Shown: positions 1-5,425 of the stretch, piece by piece
How positions within the stretch are numbered: the stretch's first letter is position 1
How the letters are laid out: the number at the start of each line of letters is the position of its first letter
Source: an uncultured Clostridia bacterium
GTDB lineage: Bacteria > Bacillota > Clostridia > Lachnospirales > Anaerotignaceae
Length of the DNA: 5,425 nt
Assembly: GCA_958420075.1 (NCBI GenBank)
Contig: CATZIM010000142.1
Coordinates: forward strand, 1-5,425
Direction of reading: 5' to 3'
Notes under the pieces: generated by a model
Told to the model about the DNA's origin: nothing
The model's input: the letters and a program-made list of their open reading frames with translations, nothing else
The model's database searches: none
Made by a program: the position numbers and the translations under genes

Positions 1-2309
1 AAGCGCCTGCTGAAAACGAAGCTGACTCCGTTTCTGTTGTTGGCGCCGGCGGTGGCAACGTTACAGAAAGCTATGGCGAAGTTATCTCCATTGCGAAAAA
101 ATTTGGTATGCGGAAAGAAGACATCCCTGTTCTGGTAAAAGTTTCTAAATACTGGGATGGTATTTCCGTAGAAGATATTTCCACAAAATATGCAAAAACA
201 CTTCCCGGCTTTGAACAGTTCCAGAACATCATGGACAGCGTTCTGGTTATGTTCGACTCCTTCGCAATTCCTCAGGGCCGTGAAGTTATGAACTATTACA
301 TGCCTTTGCAGTACGGCTTTGACGGCATCCTGGAACTGTGCGATGAAAAAATCGCAGAAACCATGGGTGAAGCTGGCGGCGACGGCGTTCTGGGCATGAG
401 CCGCGGTTACTACTACGCTGCTATGAAAGAAATCGTCAAAGGTCTGAGCCAGTGGTGCGAAAACTACGCACGCAAAGCAGAAGATCTGGCTTCTCGTGAA
501 CCAGACGAAGCGTACAAAAAGAATTATCTGGAAATCGCACAGGTAATGCACAACATCGCTCACAAACGTCCTTCTACATTCCGTGAAGCACTGCAGATGA
601 CACTGTGTCTGCATCTGGGCGTAGTAAACGAAGACCCTCAGTCCGGTCAGTCCATCGGTCGTCTGGGTCAGGTACTGCAGCCCTTCTATGAAAAAGACAT
701 TGCCGACGGCACCACCACAGAAGAAGAAGTTGTGGAACTGCTGGAACTGTACCGCATCAAGATCACATGTATCGAATGTTTTGCTTCTGCTGGCGTATCC
801 GGCGGCGTTCTTTCCGGCAACACATTCAACAACCTGTCTTTGGGCGGTCAGAACTACGACGGTCTGTCTGCGGTTACACCTTTGGAATACCTCATCATCG
901 AAGCTGGTATGCGTGCGCAGACACCTCAGCCTACCCTTTCCATCCTTTACGATGAAAAGCTGCCTGAGGACTTCCTGATGAAAGCTGCTGCTTGTACCAA
1001 ACTGGGCATGGGCTATCCTGCATGGATGAACAACCAGGTAGGTATGAACTTCATGCTCCGTCAGTACGGCCCCGAAGGCATGGATTTGTATGATGCCCGT
1101 GCATGGTGTCTGGGCGGCTGTCTGGAATCTGCACCCGGCTGCTTCCTGCCTCTGGAATACAACGGCAAAGTAACTATGATCCCCGGCGGCGCTTCCCCTA
1201 CTTGCGGCACCGGTATCCACTTCACAGGTCTGCCGAAGGTTCTGGAACTGGTACTGACAAACGGCGTTGACAAACGTACTGGAAAACAGGTATTCCCTCC
1301 TCATAACAAGAAACTGGAAACATTTGACGAACTGCTGGATCAGTGGAAAGAATATCTGGACATCAGCAACCGCATTGTAAACAAAGTCAACAACATTCAG
1401 ATGGACGTATGGCGCAAATACAACATGCCTGCCGTAAACTCCCTGCTGAAACCCGACTGCTTCAAGAAAGGTCAGCATATCGGCAACTGCGGCGCTCGTT
1501 ATAACGCCTGCATCAACTTTGAATCCTGCGGTACCATCACATTCATCAACTCTCTGGCGTCTTTGAAGAAAAACGTATACGACACCAAGAAATATACATT
1601 GGAAGAAATGACCGATGCGATGCTGCACAACTTCGGTTTCCGCACCGCTTACGACACTGGCGTATTCTCTCCCGATTATCGCGAAAGCACAGACGATGCA
1701 CAGAAATATGCTGAAATCTTTGCAGACTGCATCAACGCACCGAAATACGGCAACGCAGATCCTTATGCAGACCAGCTGCTGCGGGATTACCATATGTACC
1801 TGCTGCATTATCTGCCTACACTGGAATCCTTCTTTGGCAAACCGGAATATCTCTGCCAGATTTCCGTTTCCACCCATGGTCCTCAGGGCTTCATCACACT
1901 GGCAACAGCCGATGGCCGCTTAGCAGGCACCACATACTCCGACGGTTCCGTATCTGCCGCTCCCGGCACAGACAAAAACGGCGTTTATGCCCTCTTTGAA
2001 TCTGCAACCGTTTACGATCATTCTCAGAACCAGAATGCACAGATGAACCTGAAACTGCATCCTTCTTCTGTTCAGGGCGTACAGGGCACCAGAAAACTGC
2101 TGGAACTGGTTCGTACTTATATGCGTAAAGGCGGTTTCCACGTACAGTTCAACGTGGTAAGCTCCGACACATTGAAAGAAGCACAGAAAACACCTGACCA
2201 GTATCGTGACCTGATGGTTCGTGTAGCTGGCTTTACACAGTACTGGTGCGAAATCGGTAAACCCATCCAGGATGAGGTTATCTATCGTACCGAATATGAA
2301 GAAGTTTAA
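1..2309 (+). CDS. hpdB: 4-hydroxyphenylacetate decarboxylase, glycyl-radical catalytic subunit (5' partial)
   Basis: This is the large subunit of the cytoplasmic glycyl-radical enzyme that decarboxylates 4-hydroxyphenylacetate to p-cresol. The reading frame is open from base 3, so the gene starts upstream. The ATG at 108 is internal, because conserved sequence (GGGNVTES, then KFGMRKED) runs through it. Counting from that Met as residue 1, the thiyl/acid pair Cys338-x-Glu340 sits in GGCLES and the radical Gly708 in RVAGFTQYW. Ser179, His371 and Glu472, and Phe49, Arg58, Phe240, Ile585 and Val587, also match active-site residues of the Clostridium scatologenes enzyme at a constant offset of 165, as I recall its numbering (Cys503, Glu505, His536, Glu637, Gly873). 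That offset implies about 130 residues are missing upstream. Pyruvate formate-lyase is excluded because it has a Cys-Cys pair, and the CxE motif with an adjacent small-subunit gene argues against phenylacetate or indoleacetate decarboxylases. hpdC follows after 16 bases. Confidence 0.95.
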   Translation, partial: APAENEADSVSVVGAGGGNVTESYGEVISIAKKFGMRKEDIPVLVKVSKYWDGISVEDISTKYAKTLPGFEQFQNIMDSVLVMFDSFAIPQGREVMNYYMPLQYGFDGILELCDEKIAETMGEAGGDGVLGMSRGYYYAAMKEIVKGLSQWCENYARKAEDLASREPDEAYKKNYLEIAQVMHNIAHKRPSTFREALQMTLCLHLGVVNEDPQSGQSIGRLGQVLQPFYEKDIADGTTTEEEVVELLELYRIKITCIECFASAGVSGGVLSGNTFNNLSLGGQNYDGLSAVTPLEYLIIEAGMRAQTPQPTLSILYDEKLPEDFLMKAAACTKLGMGYPAWMNNQVGMNFMLRQYGPEGMDLYDARAWCLGGCLESAPGCFLPLEYNGKVTMIPGGASPTCGTGIHFTGLPKVLELVLTNGVDKRTGKQVFPPHNKKLETFDELLDQWKEYLDISNRIVNKVNNIQMDVWRKYNMPAVNSLLKPDCFKKGQHIGNCGARYNACINFESCGTITFINSLASLKKNVYDTKKYTLEEMTDAMLHNFGFRTAYDTGVFSPDYRESTDDAQKYAEIFADCINAPKYGNADPYADQLLRDYHMYLLHYLPTLESFFGKPEYLCQISVSTHGPQGFITLATADGRLAGTTYSDGSVSAAPGTDKNGVYALFESATVYDHSQNQNAQMNLKLHPSSVQGVQGTRKLLELVRTYMRKGGFHVQFNVVSSDTLKEAQKTPDQYRDLMVRVAGFTQYWCEIGKPIQDEVIYRTEYEEV

Positions 2310-2311
2310 GT

Positions 2312-2316
2312 GGAGG
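2312..2316 (+). promoter_or_regulatory. Ribosome binding site of hpdC
   Basis: GGAGG lies 9 bases before the ATG at 2326. It fixes the hpdC start there, rather than at the in-frame ATG at 2272, which lies inside the hpdB coding region and would add an unconserved N-terminal extension. Confidence 0.85.
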
Positions 2317-2325
2317 CGTGAAACC

Positions 2326-2592
2326 ATGAAACATGTAGAATGCATTAACTATATCAACTTAGACTGTGAGAAAGGCATGTGCGCCCTTTCCAAACAGATC
2401 GTTCCCATTGACGGCAACGGCAGCGACGCCTGCGGTCATTTCCAGGCAGCGCCCGTATGCGGCAACTGCGCATGCTTTGCAGATGCAGACAAACACGGCA
2501 TCGGCACATGCAAAGGCTTTGAAAAAGAAAACTGGACATATGCAAAATGTGGTGCTTTCTGCTGCGAGCACTACAAAGCAGCACGGGGGTAA
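2326..2592 (+). CDS. hpdC: 4-hydroxyphenylacetate decarboxylase, small Fe-S subunit
   Basis: This 88-residue cysteine-rich protein is the small subunit that forms a hetero-oligomer with HpdB. In the family it carries two [4Fe-4S] clusters and is needed for a stable, active decarboxylase; a part in returning the radical to the resting state has been proposed. His3, Cys6, Cys19 and Cys36 fit the N-terminal cluster, which has an unusual histidine ligand. Cys45, Cys48, Cys62 and Cys80 fit the C-terminal cluster. This matches the ligand set I recall for the C. scatologenes subunit. Cys14, Cys50, Cys75 and Cys79 are extra. The segment GIGTCKGFEKENW resembles the equivalent C. difficile stretch. The length is normal for the family (about 85 residues). 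The gene lies between hpdB and hpdA, as in known p-cresol producers, and its stop is 4 bases before the hpdA start. Small subunits of this type accompany HpdB but not most other glycyl-radical enzymes. Confidence 0.94.
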   Translation: MKHVECINYINLDCEKGMCALSKQIVPIDGNGSDACGHFQAAPVCGNCACFADADKHGIGTCKGFEKENWTYAKCGAFCCEHYKAARG

Positions 2593-2596
2593 GCCT

Positions 2597-3535
2597 ATGG
2601 ATAAAATGGGACATATTTTCGATATCCAGTCCTTTTCTGTCCATGATGGTCCCGGCTGCCGCACCACGGTATTTATGACAGGCTGTCCTTTGCAGTGTCG
2701 TTGGTGCGCAAACCCTGAAAGCTGGATTTACGGCAAGCATCTGATGTTTGCCCAGGCATCCTGCAAATGGGAAAAAGGCTGTGACGTATGTCTTTCCGTC
2801 TGTCCTACAGGCGCCATCACCATGGAGCCTGGGCAGCCCCCTCAGGTAGACTGGAACAAGTGCAAGGACTGTCACGACTTTCCCTGCACCTCCATCTGCC
2901 CCAACCGGGCACTGAAACAGTGTGTACGGGAATACACCAGCGATGAACTCCTGCAAATCCTCCGCAGAGATTTCAGCAGCTGGGGTACAAATGGCGGCGT
3001 CACATTCAGCGGCGGCGACCCCATTACACAGCACGATTTCCTCATGGAAGTCCTGAAGGGCTGCCATAAGCTGGGGATTCATACTGCCATTGAAACCAGT
3101 GCACATTTTCCCAGAGAAAAATTTCTGGATGTGATGCAGTACATCGACTTTGCCTTTATCGATGTAAAAAACATGGACAGTGAGGCACATAAAGCCGGAA
3201 CAAGCGTAGGCAACGAACTGATTCTGGACAACATCCGTGCTCTGAAACAGAGTGGCTGGAAAGGTCGTCTGGTGCTGCGTCAGCCTACCATCTGCGGCTA
3301 CAATGACAGCGAAGAAAATGCACAAAAACTCATTTCCTTCATGAAGGAAAATGATCTCTTTGAAATCAACCTGCTGAAATTCCATCGTTTGGGTCAGACC
3401 AAATGGGAACAGCTCGGCAAAACATACGATTATGCTACTGGCGGCGAAATGACAGACGAAGCTATGACCGCATTGCAGAGCCTTTATCTGGATGCTGGCA
3501 TCGCCTGCTACATTGGGCATCATACCTCTTTCTGA
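2597..3535 (+). CDS. hpdA: 4-hydroxyphenylacetate decarboxylase activating enzyme (radical SAM)
   Basis: This 312-residue activase uses S-adenosylmethionine and a reduced [4Fe-4S] cluster to abstract hydrogen from the HpdB glycine and create its radical. The N-terminal signature DIQSFSVHDGPGCRT is typical of glycyl-radical activases. The radical SAM motif CX3CX2C is Cys30, Cys34 and Cys37. An inserted ferredoxin-like region follows, with Cys56/62/65/69 and Cys89/92/97/101, which probably binds two more clusters as in other activases of this subgroup. The usual GGE motif reads Gly139-Gly140-Asp141, a conservative change. The C-terminus GIACYIGHHTSF closely resembles C. difficile HpdA as I recall it. 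I chose the ATG at 2597, which has a G-rich ribosome site at 2585-2589 inside the end of hpdC. An ATG at 2606 is possible. Upstream in-frame starts (such as 2366) would overlap nearly all of hpdC and are unlikely. The 4-base gap suggests translational coupling to hpdC. Confidence 0.94.
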   Translation: MDKMGHIFDIQSFSVHDGPGCRTTVFMTGCPLQCRWCANPESWIYGKHLMFAQASCKWEKGCDVCLSVCPTGAITMEPGQPPQVDWNKCKDCHDFPCTSICPNRALKQCVREYTSDELLQILRRDFSSWGTNGGVTFSGGDPITQHDFLMEVLKGCHKLGIHTAIETSAHFPREKFLDVMQYIDFAFIDVKNMDSEAHKAGTSVGNELILDNIRALKQSGWKGRLVLRQPTICGYNDSEENAQKLISFMKENDLFEINLLKFHRLGQTKWEQLGKTYDYATGGEMTDEAMTALQSLYLDAGIACYIGHHTSF

Positions 3536-3590
3536 TGTCCACTTCCCATAAACTTTCATGCCGTAACGCTGCATAAGCAGTATACAGAAC

Positions 3591-3640
3591 AGGCAAGTGT
3601 CTTTCCAATAAACGGACAGGACACTTGCCTTTCTGTTTTA
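3591..3640 (+). terminator. Probable Rho-independent terminator of hpdBCA
   Basis: AGGCAAGTGTC (3591-3601) and GACACTTGCCT (3620-3630) form a perfect 11-base-pair stem with an 18-base loop. It is followed by TTCTGTTTT on the + strand. It begins 56 bases after the hpdA stop. The loop is long and the T-run is interrupted, so termination may be incomplete. The minus-strand side has no T-run. Confidence 0.7.
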
Positions 3641-3669
3641 CAGATAAACCCTTGCGCAAAAGGCTATAC

Positions 3670-3711
3670 AATGGAGTATGTCTGAAAAAGACATTACTCC
3701 ATTTTCTCTTT
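3670..3711 (+). terminator. Second, tandem terminator-like hairpin
   Basis: AATGGAGTATGTC (3670-3682) pairs with GACATTACTCCATT (3690-3703) over 13 base pairs with one bulged A. The loop is TGAAAAA, and the T-rich run TTTTCTCTTT (3702-3711) follows. The short loop and T-rich tail make it a better textbook terminator than the first hairpin. It is most simply a back-up terminator for the hpd operon. It could instead end a short transcript that begins between the two hairpins. Confidence 0.7.
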
Positions 3712-3826
3712 AAAAAAACAGATTTTTCCATTTTTATAGATACTCTCCAATGATTTTTCATTTCTGGCTTTTTTCATGGTTTGTTTTTGGGCAAGATTTC
3801 ACCCACCTCCTCAAATCGTCGTCATT

Positions 3827-3839
3827 TTTCCCGAACATT
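3827..3839 (+). promoter_or_regulatory. PurBox-like motif (single half-site)
   Basis: CCGAAC at 3831-3836, followed by ATT and preceded by T-rich sequence, fits most of the Bacillus-type PurR PurBox (AWWWCCGAACWWT, 11 of 13 positions by eye). It lies about 80 bases upstream of the candidate promoter of a PurF-like gene. I do not find the usual second, inverted box (GTTCGG) nearby, so chance occurrence is quite possible. Confidence 0.25.
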
Positions 3840-3914
3840 ATTTCTTTTGGACTTTCTTTCACCGCAAATTTTCAATGGAAATCGGTTTTTATGTGAAATC
3901 TCCCAGTGCTGTTT

Positions 3915-3946
3915 TTGTTGTATTCCATCGTTTTTTCGTATAAAAT
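3915..3946 (+). promoter_or_regulatory. Candidate sigma-A type promoter of the PurF-like gene
   Basis: A TATAAA / TAAAAT element (3939-3946) is a plausible -10 box. TTGTTG at 3915-3920 lies 18 bases before TATAAA, or TTGTAT at 3918-3923 lies 17 bases before TAAAAT, as a weak -35 box. Transcription would start near 3950 and give a leader of about 83 bases. The -10 is good and the -35 is only half matched, so this is the best candidate in the spacer rather than a certain site. Confidence 0.45.
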
Positions 3947-3948
3947 AG

Positions 3949-4011
3949 AAATGATGGCATGCACGGCATGCCTTATCAATTTTGGAGCAACAAGAGATAC
4001 CATCATTTTTT
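3949..4011 (+). promoter_or_regulatory. Structured 5' leader, possible attenuator
   Basis: AAATGATGG (3949-3957) is the exact complement of CCATCATTT (4000-4008). Between them GGCATGC (3956-3962) and GCATGCC (3966-3972) form a 7-base-pair hairpin with a 3-base loop. The two structures share two bases and so would partly compete. The right arm of the long stem runs into TTTTTT (4006-4011), 8 bases before the ribosome site. A regulatory role is inference only, and the pattern matches no riboswitch class known to me. Confidence 0.35.
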
Positions 4012-4019
4012 AGAATCAT

Positions 4020-4026
4020 AAGGAGG
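4020..4026 (+). promoter_or_regulatory. Ribosome binding site of the PurF-like gene
   Basis: AAGGAGG is a near-perfect Shine-Dalgarno sequence, 7 bases before the ATG at 4034. It decides the start, and so shows that the protein truly begins Met-Gly-Gly-Phe-Phe-Gly rather than at another position carrying the usual cysteine. Confidence 0.93.
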
Positions 4027-4033
4027 AACCATC

Positions 4034-5425
4034 ATGGGCGGTTTTTTTGGCGTAACTTCCAAGCAGGATTGCGTACTTGATATCTTTTTCGGGGTGGACT
4101 ATCATTCTCATCTGGGCACACGCAGAGGCGGTATGGTCATCCACAGCAAGGAAAAAGGCTTCCAACGCCAGATTCACAACATCGAAAACACACCTTTTCG
4201 TACCAAATTTGAAAAAGATCTGATCGATTTTCAGGGTCATTCCGGCATCGGCTGCATCAGCGACTCCGATCCTCAGCCCCTTCTGGTACGTTCTCATCTT
4301 GGCTTATATGCCATCACAACAGTCGGTGTCATCAACAACGCTGATGAGCTCATCAAAAACTATTTCTCTGACCATGGACACCAGTTTATGGCAATGAGCT
4401 CCGGCAAAGTCAATGCCACAGAACTCATCGCCGCACTGATTAACCAGAAAGACGATCTGGTTTCCGGTATCCTCCATGCACAGGAACAGATTGACGGTTC
4501 CGCAACCATTCTGATACTGACGGAAGATGATTCCATCATCGCTGCCAGAGATAAAGTGGGCAGACTGCCTGTCCTCATTGGTAAAGACCACGAAGGCTAC
4601 TGCGTTTCCTTCGAATCCTTTGCCTATACCAAACTGGGCTATGAAAACGTATACGAACTTGGCCCCCGTGAAATCGTTAAGATCACACCTGACGGCTATG
4701 AAACACTGAATCCTGCCGGCAAGGACATGAAGATCTGCGCGTTCCTGTTCAGCTACTATGGCTACCCCAACTCCAACTACGAAGGCATCAACGTAGAAGT
4801 CATGCGTTACAAAAATGGGGAAATCATGGCAGCAAACGAAAAGAAAAACGGCACACTGCCTGATGTAGACTATGTTGCAGGCGTGCCTGACTCCGGTATC
4901 CCCCATGCCATTGGTTATTCCAAAGAAAGCGGCAAACCTTTTGCCCGTCCTTTTGTAAAATATACACCCACCTGGCCTCGTTCTTTCATGCCCGCCAACC
5001 AGAAAGTACGTAATCAGGTAGCAAAAATGAAACAGATTCCCGTTCCCGAACTGATCGAAGGGAAAAAGCTGCTGTTCGTGGACGACTCCATCGTTCGTGG
5101 TACACAGCTGAGAGAAACTGTTGAATTCCTTTATCGTTCTCATGCAGCAGAGGTACATATGCGATCCGCATGTCCTCCCATCATGTATAGCTGCAAATAT
5201 CTGAATTTCTCCAGCAACGGCTCCGATATGGATCTGCTGGCACGCCGCGTCGTACAGGAACTGGAAGGCGACGAAGGCCATAAACATCTGGATGAATATG
5301 CAGACGCTTCCACAGAAAGAGGCAAATGCATGCTCCGCTCCATCTGTGAAAAACTGGGCTTTGATTCCTTGGGTTATCAGTCCCTGGATGGTCTGCTGGA
5401 TGCCATCGGCATTGACCGTGACAAA
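4034..5425 (+). CDS. PurF-like amidophosphoribosyltransferase paralogue with degenerate glutaminase domain (3' partial)
   Basis: The frame is open for 464 codons to the window edge. The layout is that of PurF: an N-terminal Ntn-hydrolase (glutaminase) domain at about 1-230 and a phosphoribosyltransferase domain from about 235. The PRPP loop FVDDSIVRGT (348-357), the pyrophosphate-loop region GVPDSGIPHAIGYS (283-296) and PPIMYSC (381-387) are clear. True PurF starts at Cys in MCGIFG after Met removal; here the start is MGGFFG, with Gly2 in its place. By eye Arg73, Asn101 and Asp127 of E. coli PurF correspond to Ser76, Val97 and Ser123, so glutamine hydrolysis is not expected. Cys235 and Cys387, and perhaps Cys432 and Cys438, lie near the positions of the Fe-S cysteines of Bacillus PurF. 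It may use free ammonia, have another amine donor, or be regulatory; the reaction is unknown. Similar proteins beginning MGGFFG are, as I recall, annotated as amidophosphoribosyltransferase in other gut anaerobes. I give no symbol because it is probably not the housekeeping purF. Confidence 0.88.
   Translation, partial: MGGFFGVTSKQDCVLDIFFGVDYHSHLGTRRGGMVIHSKEKGFQRQIHNIENTPFRTKFEKDLIDFQGHSGIGCISDSDPQPLLVRSHLGLYAITTVGVINNADELIKNYFSDHGHQFMAMSSGKVNATELIAALINQKDDLVSGILHAQEQIDGSATILILTEDDSIIAARDKVGRLPVLIGKDHEGYCVSFESFAYTKLGYENVYELGPREIVKITPDGYETLNPAGKDMKICAFLFSYYGYPNSNYEGINVEVMRYKNGEIMAANEKKNGTLPDVDYVAGVPDSGIPHAIGYSKESGKPFARPFVKYTPTWPRSFMPANQKVRNQVAKMKQIPVPELIEGKKLLFVDDSIVRGTQLRETVEFLYRSHAAEVHMRSACPPIMYSCKYLNFSSNGSDMDLLARRVVQELEGDEGHKHLDEYADASTERGKCMLRSICEKLGFDSLGYQSLDGLLDAIGIDRDK

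Larger units (their letters stand above)
3536..4033. other. Gene-free AT-rich intergenic region
   Basis: About 500 bases separate hpdA from the PurF-like gene, clearly richer in A and T than the genes on either side. I see no convincing coding sequence on either strand: minus-strand frames here lack family resemblance, and the longest runs through both terminator hairpins. The first part (to about 3711) holds two terminator-like hairpins. The stretch 3712-3825 has only T-rich runs and a 9-base arm, AGATTTCAC at 3794-3802, complementary to GTGAAATCT at 3893-3901. The last part holds a PurBox-like motif, a candidate promoter, a structured leader and the ribosome site. I recognise no known riboswitch, tRNA or other RNA family. 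Confidence 0.8.

Noticed and set aside
108..110. ATG at 108 as the true start of hpdB
   Set aside because: The frame is open to the window edge, the upstream codons match conserved HpdB sequence, and starting here would leave the protein about 165 residues short.
2366..2596. Upstream in-frame starts extending hpdA into hpdC
   Set aside because: They would overlap almost all of hpdC, and the extra residues do not resemble activase N-termini; conserved sequence begins just after the ATG at 2597.
2354..3574. Long minus-strand open frame (406 codons) opposite hpdC and hpdA
   Set aside because: It is antisense to two genes with clear motifs, its translation resembles no family I know, and it looks like a codon-bias shadow.
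3462..3761. Minus-strand frame of 99 codons across the end of hpdA and the terminators
   Set aside because: It runs through both hairpins and into hpdA, has no convincing ribosome site, and shows no family resemblance.
3700..3815. Small minus-strand gene suggested by AGGAGG complement (3806-3811) and an ATG near 3761
   Set aside because: The spacing from the ribosome-like motif to any ATG is too long; nearer GTG/TTG starts give only about 6 to 10 codons before a stop.
3861..3890. Weak hairpin ACCG...CGGT followed by a T-run as a further terminator
   Set aside because: It needs a large asymmetric internal loop and has only short 4-base-pair helices, so it is unlikely to be stable.
3822..4019. 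Minus-strand frame of 65 codons in the spacer
   Set aside because: It is AT-rich low-information sequence overlapping the candidate promoter and leader of the + strand gene, with no recognisable motif.
3536..4033. Purine, PRPP/guanidine-type or ZTP riboswitch upstream of the PurF-like gene
   Set aside because: I looked for their conserved core sequences and found none.
4304..5287. Long minus-strand open frame (327 codons) opposite the PurF-like gene
   Set aside because: The + strand frame has a strong ribosome site and PurF motifs throughout; the antisense translation has no recognisable domain.

Overview
The window looks like chromosomal DNA from a strictly anaerobic Firmicute (Clostridia or Negativicutes type, probably gut-associated). 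The basis is an oxygen-sensitive glycyl-radical operon, strong GGAGG-type ribosome binding sites, moderate-GC genes and an AT-rich intergenic region. I cannot name a species from the sequence alone. All genes are on the + strand, and both ends of the window cut through a gene.

Positions 1-3535 hold the operon for 4-hydroxyphenylacetate decarboxylase and its activase, in the order hpdB-hpdC-hpdA. hpdB (glycyl-radical catalytic subunit, 5' end outside the window) and hpdC (small Fe-S subunit) together make the enzyme that converts 4-hydroxyphenylacetate, a tyrosine fermentation product, to p-cresol and CO2. hpdA encodes the radical SAM activase that installs the glycyl radical on HpdB. The assignment is strong because the catalytic and substrate-contact residues of HpdB, and the cluster ligands of HpdC (including the unusual histidine), fall where they do in characterised clostridial enzymes as I remember them.

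Positions 3536-4033 are a gene-free, AT-rich spacer of about 500 bases. Two inverted repeats followed by T-runs lie near its start and look like tandem terminators for the hpd operon. Its second half holds a lone PurBox-like motif, a plausible promoter, a structured short leader and a very good ribosome binding site.

Positions 4034-5425 (3' end outside the window) encode a protein with the overall layout of PurF, the purine-biosynthesis amidophosphoribosyltransferase. The PRPP-binding loop is intact, but the N-terminal nucleophilic cysteine and the other main glutaminase residues are replaced, and the segment matching the ammonia-channel loop is altered. This is the most interesting item here: a PurF paralogue that should not use glutamine in the usual way. 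The terminators and spacer suggest it is transcribed separately from hpdBCA, and nothing links the two functionally.
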